Origin: Bacillota bacterium
Lineage (GTDB): Bacteria > Bacillota > Clostridia > Saccharofermentanales > Fastidiosipilaceae
DNA length: 64,000 nucleotides
Assembly: GCA_023420115.1 (NCBI GenBank)
Contig: JAEZWR010000063.1
Location: 54,757 to 118,756 of the forward strand
Direction of reading: 5' to 3'
The notes beneath the pieces are model-generated. The model ran no database searches, was not told the origin of the DNA, and was given only the letters and a program-made list of their open reading frames with translations. The first letter of the stretch is position 1, and each line of letters begins with the position of its first letter. The translations under genes and the position numbers were made by a program. Positions 46,501-54,664 of the stretch are shown here, one piece after another.

Positions 46501-46761
46501 CATCTGCCAAGACAAAGGTACTTCTATCTCCTTATAGTCTATATCAACCTTATCAAGCTCGTCCGCATCCTCAGTATGATAAAAATCCCATTTTCCACTC
46601 AAAGGAATAATGCGAGTAGATTTTAAAATAGGAGATAAATTAGTATCATTGCCGAGCAAAAACTCATCGAAACTCGCATAAGGCAAAACAAATGTACTAT
46701 CTTTTACCTGACCCAATCGCCTATCAGATATCGACTGCCAAAACTCACTTTTCAATTCCAA
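43555..46761 (-). CDS. lacZ: Glycoside hydrolase family 2 beta-galactosidase
   Basis: 1068 residues, LacZ size. Sugar-binding and jelly-roll domains lead to a TIM barrel with GVNRHEFH, the acid/base Glu442 in SLGNESSYG and nucleophile Glu506 in ILCEYGHSMGN. A C-terminal beta-sandwich (domain 5) starts near residue 780. No signal peptide, so it works on imported sugar. Partner of the GH65 phosphorylase with which it overlaps by four bases. Confidence 0.93.
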   Translation of the reverse strand: MELKSEFWQSISDRRLGQVKDSTFVLPYASFDEFLLGNDTNLSPILKSTRIIPLSGKWDFYHTEDADELDKVDIDYKEIEVPLSWQMAGYGRPHYTDEAYPFPIDPPFISGANEFAVYRKFVYIDDKENFNYYIHIEGVESAFELFVNGQKIGHNIGSRMVSIFDLSSHLKFSSINEIKIFVYKYSSASYLEDQDQWWLGGIIRDVYLSIRPKSHILDLVFDSDFEAGKGRLIINKLLVNAKDLKLKWRLCDYSGTVINDTNTIGSTPPFFDLVSADGWSAENPEIFYLTVETEAESKEQVEFLSYQFGFRRCEIKGNEYLWNGKRIFFQGVNRHEFHSYRGRTQHYLDCLRELTILKNMGVNAIRCSHYPNQTFFYELCLKLGFYVIDECDLETHGFEIAKVPNELLNKPEWEEVYLERLQRMYSYHRNFSCIALWSLGNESSYGAHFAAMYRWLKSQNQNALVHYEGDQQSLTVDVSSSMYTRIGSLLEKDLDCVCNKPHILCEYGHSMGNGAGSLREYDIVLRSGKRLHGAFIWEFKDHGIAKDAVRLWLSDWNRRKDAGQKLIPEHINREICKYILEDDRTSYFALAEAPREISSSDAILYGGDFGEEFHNRAFCLDGIFSSNLDPKGAAYELRELYFPVRFLNITYIEQKLSFILENRGEFCRKRDLVLIVKAIKNGEVIDLQKRTIDIYAFSEGKFLEFEFDLADTKVKDAERLELECIESNKFDKYIEEISSYAYEEMNRTILPLLGRDSITISKVEIEDKSDNENLSNNLSYEYVGKLKKKIVLKSRQTRLEVNIAEMKIINWSHKGELVFRQGPRLNLSRAYTDNDVYIAAIWKKAHLDLLASRMESWELFEDNNFIELRIKGLSMFMDRLYKLPLEMMLRLNSDDSWSLEVMINTEERLDFELPRIGLSYEISKDVLADNAFLYYGLGPYENYVDRKEAVREGLWSYRPDEQYEYTFPQDYGNREGVKYLKWKLNNGDLIICGKENFSLSVHPYSQKDLMCKSHFHEMEKNENGYYIHTDICQAGLGSSSCGPEPLNYYKIKPGQYSLTLNYCIKEDK

Positions 46762-46768
46762 AACTATA

Positions 46769-47593
46769 TTATCCTTTCAATCCGCCACTGATTCCTTCTA
46801 TTATCTGCTTCTGTGCAAAGAAGAAAATAATTATTGGCACCAAGGCCATAATGACACTAATACACATCGTCGGTACTATCGCCTGAGTATGAAGCCCTCT
46901 GAAGCTAGCAAGACCAAGTGCTAGTGTATATTTGCTCCTACTATTTAAAAATACCAACGGACCAAGATAGTCATTCCAAACCCCAATTAGAGTTTGAACA
47001 ACAACAAGCACTAGTGCCGGTTTCATTATTGGCAAATAAATATTTAAATATATTCTCCACTCACTAGCTCCATCAATGCGCCCCGCATCGTGAAAATCTG
47101 CTGGAGTAGATTCCAAGTATTGTCTCATATAATATATATAGTAAGCCGAGCCAAAAAGTGCAGGAACAGTCAGAGGCTTAAGAGTATCAATCCAGCCGAG
47201 GAGATTAAACTGCATATACTGAGGAATAACAGTCACATCCCAAGGCAGCATCATTGTCGCTAATAATAGGGCGAATAAAAACCTTTTAGCTTTGAAACTG
47301 TATCTTGCAAAAGCAAAAGCTGCAAGGGAAGCAGAAAAAAATTGGCCAAAGCAGTTACCTAATGCCACAATGAGTGTATTTAAGGTAAATCTTGTAAAAT
47401 TTTGACTTTGCCAAGCTTTTGTAAAATTATCAAATCTTACATTACTAGGCCAAAATTTAATTGGATACCTAAGGACTTCATTCTCAGGTTTGAGGGCAGT
47501 AAGAATCACCCAAAAAAGAGGAAAAAGAAATAAAAAGGCAAAGAATATAGAAAAAACGCTATAAATCACTTTAGCTTTTAAACTCATTCTCAT
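46769..47593 (-). CDS. Sugar ABC transporter permease, MalG/LacG type
   Basis: 274 residues, six helices. The EAA loop DGASEWRIYLNIYLPIMKPAL contacts the ATPase. Starts with TAATG overlap of the partner permease. No ATP-binding subunit is encoded in the island, so it must borrow a shared MsmK-type ATPase. Confidence 0.93.
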   Translation of the reverse strand: MRMSLKAKVIYSVFSIFFAFLFLFPLFWVILTALKPENEVLRYPIKFWPSNVRFDNFTKAWQSQNFTRFTLNTLIVALGNCFGQFFSASLAAFAFARYSFKAKRFLFALLLATMMLPWDVTVIPQYMQFNLLGWIDTLKPLTVPALFGSAYYIYYMRQYLESTPADFHDAGRIDGASEWRIYLNIYLPIMKPALVLVVVQTLIGVWNDYLGPLVFLNSRSKYTLALGLASFRGLHTQAIVPTMCISVIMALVPIIIFFFAQKQIIEGISGGLKG

Positions 47594-48504
47594 TAACAGT
47601 TCCCCCTTCCTGTATCACGCTTCGTATACACCCAATATCTAGATGTATAAAAAAGCACTGCCGTGAGTATCACTATAACGACAAACATGAACCATGCGTT
47701 CGCTGCAGCATATCCCAATCGTTGATTCTTAAAGGCATTGTTATAAACAAACAAACCATACATATAGGTTGAGTTTAAGGGGCCACCTTTTGTAAGAAGC
47801 ATTACAAGGTCTAAACTCTGTAAAGTGCCAATAACTGAAGTAATAATGTTGAATAATAATGTAGGTCCAAGGAGTGGCAAAGTTATTTTAAAAAATGTTC
47901 TCACTGGACCAGCGCCATCAACAAGTGACGCTTCATATAGTTCAGATGGAATACTCCTCATAGCAGTATAAAAAATTAACATTAGTCCACCTACAGCCCA
48001 AACCGAAGCTAACATAAGAGTAGCAAAAGCAGCCTCTGTATTATTCAACCAATCTGGACCTTGGATCCCTAATCCTTCTAACGCATAATTAACTATCCCA
48101 TATTCAGTATTAAGGAGCCAAGACCATATTATCGCAATAGCGACACTTGAAACAACTGTCGGCAAATAAAAAATTGTTCTGAATATATTCGAAAATCTTA
48201 GTGGTTTAGTCAAAATATGAGCAAGGAACAAAGCTATTACAATTTTTAGAGGAACAAAGATCGCTGTGAACGTAAGGCTAATCCTAAGTGAACTCCAAAA
48301 TTGTTTATCTTTGACAAACATTTCATAAAAATTACCCAAACCTCTAAATTTCATCTCACCTATAACAGGCCAGTCAAAGAAACTCATCACAAGAGACATT
48401 AGCAGAGGCCCCGCGGTAAATAGAAGCAAACCTAAAATCCAAGGAAGAAGAAATAAATATGGAACAACATTCCGTTTAGACTGTAATCTCAACATTCTGA
48501 ACAT
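47593..48504 (-). CDS. Sugar ABC transporter permease, MalF/LacF type
   Basis: 303 residues with six helices; RNVVPYLFLLPWILGLLLFTAGPLL at the N-terminus and EAA loop DGAGPVRTFFKITLPLLGPTL. CUT1-class partner of the next gene. It follows the binding lipoprotein by 12 bases. Confidence 0.93.
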   Translation of the reverse strand: MFRMLRLQSKRNVVPYLFLLPWILGLLLFTAGPLLMSLVMSFFDWPVIGEMKFRGLGNFYEMFVKDKQFWSSLRISLTFTAIFVPLKIVIALFLAHILTKPLRFSNIFRTIFYLPTVVSSVAIAIIWSWLLNTEYGIVNYALEGLGIQGPDWLNNTEAAFATLMLASVWAVGGLMLIFYTAMRSIPSELYEASLVDGAGPVRTFFKITLPLLGPTLLFNIITSVIGTLQSLDLVMLLTKGGPLNSTYMYGLFVYNNAFKNQRLGYAAANAWFMFVVIVILTAVLFYTSRYWVYTKRDTGRGNC

Positions 48505-48516
48505 AAGCCCAAACTC

Positions 48517-49740
48517 CTACTCAAGAATTTCTCCAAAGGCGTTCGATGCCTCCTTGGCTTCGTTGATATTTAATACTTGTTCAAGAGCAAGACTTATTTT
48601 ATCCGACAAACTAGTCCAATCTGATACAGTAAAAGACGAGGGTACATGTTCAGTGCTTCTTTCTAGCATCTCATAAAATTTACCATGAATCGGATCTGTA
48701 GTTAATTTCTCTGACTCTGCAACTGACTTAAGTACAGGAAGCTCATAATTTAAACGAGCAATATTCATTTCTGCGCTAGTCCAGTATTTTATAAAATCCC
48801 AGGCGGCTTCCTTATTCTTACTATCTTTTGACATTGCAATGCCCGACGAACTAACAATACTAACGGACTTTTTGTCAGAAAAATTAGGAAGTAGTGCAAC
48901 CCCATAATCAATATCACTATCTTTTAGACTCTGAAGAGACCACGCACCATTAATAAACATAGCGACTGTCCCCATTTTAAAGGCATCTTCACCCATAGAA
49001 TCCCCTGAGATTGCAGAACCTTCTTTTATCATATCTTGAAATAGTTGAAATGGCTCCGTAGTTTCTTTTGAAGCTATAATCGGATCATACTTACCTTCAT
49101 TATCGGCAAAGGCTCCCCCATTACTCCACGCAAACATTTCAAAATCATAAGGATCAGGTTTTATCGGAAGACCAAGACCATAAATTTTCTTAGATGGATC
49201 AGATATCTTCTTAGCAGCCTCCCTTAATTCGTCGAAGCTCCATTCCCCTTCTGGAAAAGATAGTCCGGCTTCTTTAAATAAAGATTTATTATAGTAAACA
49301 ACATGTGTTGTATAACCTACCGGAATACCGAGAGTTTTTCCTCCAACTTGATTATATATCCACAGAGCTTCATAAAAATCATTTTTATAATCATCTCCTT
49401 GCTTCGAAATATAGGGATCTAAATTTTCCAAAGCATCTCCATATTTAGGGTAATTCCACATATACATAACATCTGGAGCATCTTTGCTTCCTATACCTGC
49501 TGTAATTTTGGTATCGTAATTACTTCCATAACCTTCAATCTCAACATGAACTTTATCCTGTGAGTTGTTATATTTTTCAACCATTTCCTCTTGGAATTGA
49601 AGAGTTTCAGCATTATCCCATGTAGAAAATCTAATTGTTGTTTTTCCTACATTTTTATTTCCCCTCTTATCACAAGCAACAAGATTTAAGGTAAAAACTG
49701 ATACCATAAGAAAAGTAGCTAATTTACCTAAGTTTTTCAT
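48517..49740 (-). CDS. Sugar-binding lipoprotein (family 1 extracellular SBP)
   Basis: 407 residues from the ATG with GGAGGGG upstream. A lipoprotein signal ends in LNLVAC, placing Cys23 on the membrane. TIRFSTWDNAETLQFQEEMVEKYN and IPVGYTTHVVYYNKSLFKEAGL are CUT1 binding-protein landmarks. It is first in the operon and captures the oligosaccharide. Confidence 0.92.
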   Translation of the reverse strand: MKNLGKLATFLMVSVFTLNLVACDKRGNKNVGKTTIRFSTWDNAETLQFQEEMVEKYNNSQDKVHVEIEGYGSNYDTKITAGIGSKDAPDVMYMWNYPKYGDALENLDPYISKQGDDYKNDFYEALWIYNQVGGKTLGIPVGYTTHVVYYNKSLFKEAGLSFPEGEWSFDELREAAKKISDPSKKIYGLGLPIKPDPYDFEMFAWSNGGAFADNEGKYDPIIASKETTEPFQLFQDMIKEGSAISGDSMGEDAFKMGTVAMFINGAWSLQSLKDSDIDYGVALLPNFSDKKSVSIVSSSGIAMSKDSKNKEAAWDFIKYWTSAEMNIARLNYELPVLKSVAESEKLTTDPIHGKFYEMLERSTEHVPSSFTVSDWTSLSDKISLALEQVLNINEAKEASNAFGEILE

Positions 49741-49772
49741 AAATTTCCCCTCCATAAAGTCATTCAAACTAT

Positions 49773-49800
49773 GCATTTGTTATAAAAAAAAGCATTTGTT
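49773..49800. promoter_or_regulatory. Two direct GCATTTGTT repeats ahead of the sugar operon
   Basis: Exact 9-base copies at 49773-49781 and 49792-49800 (19-bp period), 30-60 bases upstream of the lipoprotein gene. AraC-type regulators often bind direct repeats spaced about two helical turns. A TTGACA lies a little further upstream. Confidence 0.42.
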
Positions 49801-49953
49801 TATTGCTAGATGATACAAAATGTCAAATTAACTCTTTAACGAATTTAGGACAAAAATTTAAATTTTCCGACTTTTCTGGCAAAAGTTCACACTAAACTTA
49901 GGCTCAATCAAACTTAATATCTATTTTCACCGAGTCTATAAACTTTTTGACAA

Positions 49954-49988
49954 ATAAAAAAACAGCTCCACCTGATATGGAACTGTTT
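49954..49988 (-). terminator. Terminator after rpsT
   Basis: AAACAGTTCCA and TGGAGCTGTTT (one G-U pair) make an 11-bp stem with a seven-base loop followed by T on the minus strand; it closes rpsT and insulates the sugar island. Confidence 0.88.
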
Positions 49989-50015
49989 CTTATTCTTTCA
50001 TTAATAGAAGCTCAA

Positions 50016-50279
50016 TTATTTGGCTTGTTTGTTTAAGGCCTTTCTCATTCTTGAAACCCAACGAGCTGCTGTATTCTTATGAAGATGACCTCTGTCTGCC
50101 AGATGATGCAAATGCTTCTCTGTCTTGCGAAGCTCTTCTGCTGCAGTCTCACTACCATTCTCAATAGCCAAACGAGTTTTCTTAATAATTGTCTTCATCT
50201 CACTCTTGGCATGCTTATTGACTGCGCTCTTCTTCTGTGTACCACGAACACGCTTCATTGCTGATTTAATATTAGGCAT
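50016..50279 (-). CDS. rpsT: Ribosomal protein S20
   Basis: 87 residues from MPNIKSAMKRVRGTQKK; a TTG five codons earlier overlaps the GGAGG site. The helical bundle and the HLHHLADRGHLHKNTAARWVSRMRKAL end are typical. Its position after nusG is unusual. Confidence 0.96.
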   Translation of the reverse strand: MPNIKSAMKRVRGTQKKSAVNKHAKSEMKTIIKKTRLAIENGSETAAEELRKTEKHLHHLADRGHLHKNTAARWVSRMRKALNKQAK

Positions 50280-50368
50280 TGAATTAACCTCCACTTATGT
50301 AATATGGTATGTAACCACTTCTATTTTATTAATAAATTCACAATATAATTATTGGTAGAAAGCATACA

Positions 50369-50914
50369 TCAGATTTTTAAAACCTGGGTAAACTCAAGAT
50401 CAACTGGTGTCTCTCTTCCAAACATTGAGACAATAACAGAGACTTTCTTCTTCTCCATATTAATCTCACTAACCTGTCCGATAAATCCATCCAAGGGACC
50501 GTTGATGATCTTAACTGACTCACCAACTTCATAATCTACAATTGGTTCCCACTCGGTCTCTACACCCATCATAGCCAACTCTTCATCCGCCAGTGGAATT
50601 GGTTTGCCATTCGGTCCTACAAACCCAGTAACACCTCTTGTATTTCTAACTATATACCACATTTCATCGGTCATAATCATCTTAATTAGAACATAACCAG
50701 GGTATATTTTTTTCTTACTAGTAATACGCTTACCATCGCGTATCTCAACCTGTTCCTCTGTTGGTACTTCGATTTCAAGGATATAATCTTCTATTCCTCT
50801 ATTCTCTACCACCTGTTCTAAAGTTGCCTTGACCTTGTTCTCATAACCGGAATAGGTGTGTACTACATACCAACGAGGCTCGTAATCACGCTCTTGCTTA
50901 GAATATTCAGCCAT
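50369..50914 (-). CDS. nusG: Transcription factor NusG
   Basis: 181 residues: the NGN domain (PRWYVVHTYSGYENKVKATLE) and a C-terminal KOW domain (VGESVKIINGPLDGFIGQVSEIN). It binds RNA polymerase and S10. Standard secE-nusG order, 60 bases after secE. Confidence 0.97.
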   Translation of the reverse strand: MAEYSKQERDYEPRWYVVHTYSGYENKVKATLEQVVENRGIEDYILEIEVPTEEQVEIRDGKRITSKKKIYPGYVLIKMIMTDEMWYIVRNTRGVTGFVGPNGKPIPLADEELAMMGVETEWEPIVDYEVGESVKIINGPLDGFIGQVSEINMEKKKVSVIVSMFGRETPVDLEFTQVLKI

Positions 50915-50974
50915 TGGATCCTCTATTCAATCTATACTAAATAATTATTGAGACCAATACAGATTACATAAACT

Positions 50975-51409
50975 TTATGAAGCTGTATTCTCTGTCTCAC
51001 CTGTTGCTGCAGTACCTTCGTTACTTTCACTGACAGTTTCACTTTCAGAAGCTACACTATCACTACTTTCAGTGCTAAGAGAACTTGTCTCCGTTCCCTC
51101 TGACTCGGAACTGACGGTCTCAGTCTGTGCTGCAGGTCTTGTTGTTCTTGGAACATGTGGTTTATTGAAACCAGCTAAATTCAACAATCCCATCATAAGA
51201 GAATCAACAACAAATACTAAAATGGCAACACCGATGGAGATTGCCAAAACTGCCAAAGTTGTCTCCTTAAGAGTTAACTTGCTCGGCCATACAACCTTCT
51301 TCAGTTCATTTCGAATACCAGTGAAAAAGTTTCCTGTCTTTTTACTAAAGTTTTGAACCTTGGAACCCTCTTTCTCATTTTTGATATTCTTACGCTTATC
51401 GTTAGCCAT
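50975..51409 (-). CDS. secE: Preprotein translocase subunit SecE with long acidic tail
   Basis: 144 residues. The FFTGIRNELKKVVWPSKLTLKETTLAVLAI segment and one membrane helix (about 46-70) identify SecE. Ordinary Gram-positive SecE has 55-75 residues. Here some 65 residues of Ser, Thr and Glu follow the helix. By known topology this tail lies outside the membrane. Confidence 0.92.
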   Translation of the reverse strand: MANDKRKNIKNEKEGSKVQNFSKKTGNFFTGIRNELKKVVWPSKLTLKETTLAVLAISIGVAILVFVVDSLMMGLLNLAGFNKPHVPRTTRPAAQTETVSSESEGTETSSLSTESSDSVASESETVSESNEGTAATGETENTAS

Positions 51410-51444
51410 AATTCATCCTTTCTTTCTGGTAACAGATGAAAAAC

Positions 51445-51612
51445 TTAACGAGTTTCCTTGTGTTCTGTATGCTTACGGCAGAATGGGCAATACTTCTTAA
51501 GAACTAGTCTATCTTTTGTATTTGCCTTGTTCTTCTTCGTAGCATAGTTACGTTGTTTGCATTCATCGCATGCCAATAAAATTTTCTCTCGCATGCCAGT
51601 CTTTTTTGCCAT
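51445..51612 (-). CDS. rpmG: Ribosomal protein L33
   Basis: 55 residues, below typical gene-calling cutoffs: MAKKTGMREKILLACDECKQ, then NYATKKNKANT and CPFCRKHTEHKETR. CxxC pairs give a zinc ribbon. GGAGG lies eight bases upstream. Head of the rpmG-secE-nusG unit. Confidence 0.96.
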   Translation of the reverse strand: MAKKTGMREKILLACDECKQRNYATKKNKANTKDRLVLKKYCPFCRKHTEHKETR

Positions 51613-51660
51613 AAGAGGTCCTCCGTATCCAGGACGTTCACGCCCAAAAATTTGACATAA

Positions 51661-51683
51661 AAATAAAAGCCCGTAAAACAGGC
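51661..51683 (-). terminator. Hairpin plus U-run at the 5' end of the rpmG transcript
   Basis: GCCTG and CGGGC (one G-U pair) close a five-base loop, then TTTTATTTTT. It begins within a few bases of the predicted start of transcription and so cannot be an ordinary downstream terminator; it may be a stability stem or a very early attenuator. Confidence 0.5.
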
Positions 51684-51690
51684 GTTGGAG

Positions 51691-51720
51691 ATATTAACAC
51701 AAGTTAATTTATTCTGTCAA
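51691..51720 (-). promoter_or_regulatory. rpmG-secE-nusG promoter
   Basis: Perfect TTGACA, an 18-bp spacer and TAATAT. Lies in a 352-bp gap that also contains the divergent promoter at 51902. Confidence 0.75.
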
Positions 51721-51901
51721 TAAAGTTGACTGATTACTTTGCTAAATATCTATTTCAGTCTATTGAATTTTAAAACTTTATCCAAATATTATCAAGCATT
51801 TATATGCACAATTCTCATCTTTTTCTTTCTACTAAATTGATAAGTCAATCGACTGAATAGTCTTATCTACCCACTAATTATAATTTTAGGCAATATGCTA
51901 A

Positions 51902-51929
51902 TTTACAATAATTATATCTACTATATAAT
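51902..51929 (+). promoter_or_regulatory. Promoter of the alpha/beta hydrolase gene
   Basis: TTTACA, 16 bp and a perfect TATAAT, 35 bases before the ATG at 51965. Confidence 0.65.
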
Positions 51930-51964
51930 TTATACAATTATTTCAATCATATATAGAGGTAAAA

Positions 51965-53065
51965 ATGACAACTTTCAGAAATAACAAAAATAAAAAAATA
52001 TTAAAAAGAGTACTTGTTACTCTGTCCACAATACTAGTAGTATTAATTACCCTTCTCTTTTTCGCAGGAAATTATTTCTTTAATTATGCTTTAAGCAGAA
52101 ATGGTGGCGGAGCTAAGAGAAATGTAAAAGTCGAAAACAAGTCTGACACTGCGCTAAATAACAAGTCCGAACTAGAGCTTATCTCCATAAATAAACAAAA
52201 AATAGCAAAAAAACTTGAAAATGCCAATTTGAATAATACAGAAATTAGCCTTGAGAATAATGAAGGGCTCACTCTGATTGCAGAATTATATAAATCTGAA
52301 GACAATAGTTTTCTGAGCTTAGACAAGTCTGAAAATTCTAAATCTAGCAGTTCAAATGCCAGCAATAATGATAGTAAGAACACAAATAGATTAAAGTCTG
52401 ACAAAACTTATGTCATTTTACTTCATGGATACCATTCATCAGTGGATGCTATGCATAAATACGCTCTTCATTACCTTGGCAAAGGATACAATGTTCTCAT
52501 ACCGCACATGCGTGCACATGGTAAGAGCGAAGGTAAATATATTGGTATGGGAAGTAAAGATAGAGATGATGTTATTTCTTGGATAAACAAAGTTGGTGAA
52601 TTAGATGATCAAGCAAATATTATTATCCACGGTGTATCAATGGGCGCAAGTACAGCGATGAATGTAAGTGCACTTACTCCAGCCTCCGTCAAACTGATCA
52701 TCGAAGACTGCGGATATACATCAATATATGATATTTTCGCTTCTGAGCTAGATAAACGTTTCTCGCTCCCAGCCTTTCCTCTCTTAGACGTTTGCGAATT
52801 AATAACTAAACTTAGAGCCGGGTATGATTTCCACAATACTAATCCTATTAACTCCCTATCTCAAACTAAACTTCCAATGCTATTTATCCACGGCTTGGAA
52901 GATGACTTTGTTCCATATGACATGATGGAGCAAAACTATAATGCATGTAGTTCAGAAATAAAAGAGAAATTAGCTATACCTTATGCCGGTCATGCCGACG
53001 CAATTTATGCTGACCCAGATCTTTATTGGAATAGTATAGATGCTTTTATAGATAAAGTTAGCTAA
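51965..53065 (+). CDS. Membrane-anchored alpha/beta hydrolase
   Basis: 366 residues. An N-terminal helix (about 17-38) anchors it; a Ser/Asn/Lys-rich linker (about 45-140) leads to the hydrolase. YVILLHGYHSS gives the oxyanion HG, the nucleophile is Ser in HGVSMGAST, and Asp in GLEDDFVPYD and His in YAGHADA complete the triad. It belongs to the serine aminopeptidase/acylglycerol-lipase type found in Gram-positive envelopes; substrate unknown. GAGGT precedes the start. Confidence 0.88.
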   Translation: MTTFRNNKNKKILKRVLVTLSTILVVLITLLFFAGNYFFNYALSRNGGGAKRNVKVENKSDTALNNKSELELISINKQKIAKKLENANLNNTEISLENNEGLTLIAELYKSEDNSFLSLDKSENSKSSSSNASNNDSKNTNRLKSDKTYVILLHGYHSSVDAMHKYALHYLGKGYNVLIPHMRAHGKSEGKYIGMGSKDRDDVISWINKVGELDDQANIIIHGVSMGASTAMNVSALTPASVKLIIEDCGYTSIYDIFASELDKRFSLPAFPLLDVCELITKLRAGYDFHNTNPINSLSQTKLPMLFIHGLEDDFVPYDMMEQNYNACSSEIKEKLAIPYAGHADAIYADPDLYWNSIDAFIDKVS

Positions 53066-53097
53066 AAAATATTTACTTAATTTAGTAGACAAATGAG

Positions 53098-53136
53098 AAG
53101 TTCCAAACACTATGATTAGATGTGCTTGGAACTTTT
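53098..53136 (+). terminator. Terminator after the alpha/beta hydrolase gene
   Basis: AAGTTCCAA and TTGGAACTT form a nine-bp stem around 19 bases; TTTT follows on the plus strand. Confidence 0.75.
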
Positions 53137-53198
53137 CATTATCAAGAACAAATTCTATAAAATTCTATAAAGAAATAAAAATAAATAATCACCTATAC

Positions 53199-53963
53199 CT
53201 ATATATTCTTTTCATAAAGAAGTCTGAGACCATGAAGTAACAAATCAGGTACTCCCTTAATATTTTTCTTGCAATATGGAAGTACTAATGAAACCAAACC
53301 ACCAGTTGCAACTCCTTGAAGCTCATAACCTAATTCCTCTTCGGCTCTTGTTAGAAGTCCATCCATCATTGCCGCATGACCTAAAATAGCACCAGATTTC
53401 ATACAATCAAGTGTATTCTTTCCTATAATTTTTCCAGGATCGGAAAGATCAATATATGGCAAACTCGAAGTTCCACCAGAAAGGGCATCAACTCCAATTC
53501 TTAAGCCCGTGCAAATACAACCGCCTACATAATTTCTATCCTTATCAATAACTGACATAGTTGTTGCAGTACCCAAATCAAAGATGGCTAATGACGATCC
53601 ATAAAGGTCTATCGCAGCCACTGCATCAACAACAAGATCACTACCCAAGCTAGAAGGATTATCCATTTTAATGTTAAGTGAAGTTTTTATTCCTGGTCCA
53701 ACAACTAAGCATTTAGCCGAACTTAATTCCTCTATGCAAGTACGAAACACCTGTCTGAGACTAGGAACAACGGAAGACACAATCCCCCCCTGCAAACTAT
53801 CACGTAAAATTCCCTCGTGCTGCATATGAACTTTAAGCATAATGAGATATTCTTGCCATGTCTTTTTGCGGTCAGTACTTATACGCAAAGAACTATATAT
53901 CCTCTCATTATCCATAAATCCAACAACTATATTTGTATTACCTATATCTACAGCTACAATCAT
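53199..53963 (-). CDS. coaX: Type III pantothenate kinase
   Basis: 254 residues of the ASKHA fold: phosphate-binding VAVDIGNTNIVVGF at the start, GSDLVVDAVAAIDLYG, and FDLGTATTMSVID. CoaX makes 4'-phosphopantothenate, uses K+ and resists CoA feedback. It overlaps an ECF S component by ATGA, in a CoA-supply cluster with coaBC. Confidence 0.95.
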   Translation of the reverse strand: MIVAVDIGNTNIVVGFMDNERIYSSLRISTDRKKTWQEYLIMLKVHMQHEGILRDSLQGGIVSSVVPSLRQVFRTCIEELSSAKCLVVGPGIKTSLNIKMDNPSSLGSDLVVDAVAAIDLYGSSLAIFDLGTATTMSVIDKDRNYVGGCICTGLRIGVDALSGGTSSLPYIDLSDPGKIIGKNTLDCMKSGAILGHAAMMDGLLTRAEEELGYELQGVATGGLVSLVLPYCKKNIKGVPDLLLHGLRLLYEKNI

Positions 53964-54664
53964 ATTTTATTCACAACCTTATCAAGAATTTTTTTCAATG
54001 GAATAAATAACGCAGGAATAGATATCCCCGCAAGCAAGGCTTCTGGAAGTCCATTGTTATAACAGAGCAAAGCAATAGCCCAAATGGCTTCTTCTCTTCC
54101 AATCGCTCGAAGGTTAGAGATTGCAGGGAGAAAAAAAGCAAGCATCATAAGCATCACCATTGTTGTATGTAATAGTGTGACTGTTAACGCAATTATAGAA
54201 TAAGCAAGAACTCTAAGCCTAGGTCTATCAATATCAAGCTTTATAATCTCGATAAGTTTTCCGGGAATATATCCTAGTAATAACCTAGGAATGAAGCAGA
54301 TAAAAAGAGCCAATATTGAACCATGTTCTTCCCCATAAACAGGTATAAAAGGCGAAAAAGCAAAGGACATCAAGCTGGGGCTTAAGGTATTTATAATAAG
54401 ACTCAGTCCAGCAAAAGTTGATGCAACTACAGTGCCTCTTTTGCTTCCCAAAAGCAGTGAAGCTAATATCACTGGTATATGAAGCAAAGTCAATTTAACG
54501 AAGCCCAAATGTATAAACCCGAGCGGAGTAAAGGTAAATAAAATAATAATGGCAATGAAATTACATGTAATGAGATCTAGTTTCAACTTCTTTCTTTTTG
54601 CCTTTTGATCAGCCGAAACTAAATCGTTATATCCTACTTTCTTATGCTTAAATAAACTTTTCAT
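53960..54664 (-). CDS. ECF transporter S component, probably for pantothenate (PanT-like)
   Basis: About 234 residues from the ATG eight bases after GGAGGG. Six hydrophobic helices with the FTPLGFIHLGFVKLTLLHIPVILASLLLGSKRG segment characteristic of S-component N-termini (the alanine/glycine helix that binds EcfT). Substrate is inferred from coaX and coaBC next to it. It would use the EcfA/EcfT at 12.7-15.6 kb. Confidence 0.82.
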   Translation of the reverse strand: MKSLFKHKKVGYNDLVSADQKAKRKKLKLDLITCNFIAIIILFTFTPLGFIHLGFVKLTLLHIPVILASLLLGSKRGTVVASTFAGLSLIINTLSPSLMSFAFSPFIPVYGEEHGSILALFICFIPRLLLGYIPGKLIEIIKLDIDRPRLRVLAYSIIALTVTLLHTTMVMLMMLAFFLPAISNLRAIGREEAIWAIALLCYNNGLPEALLAGISIPALFIPLKKILDKVVNKI

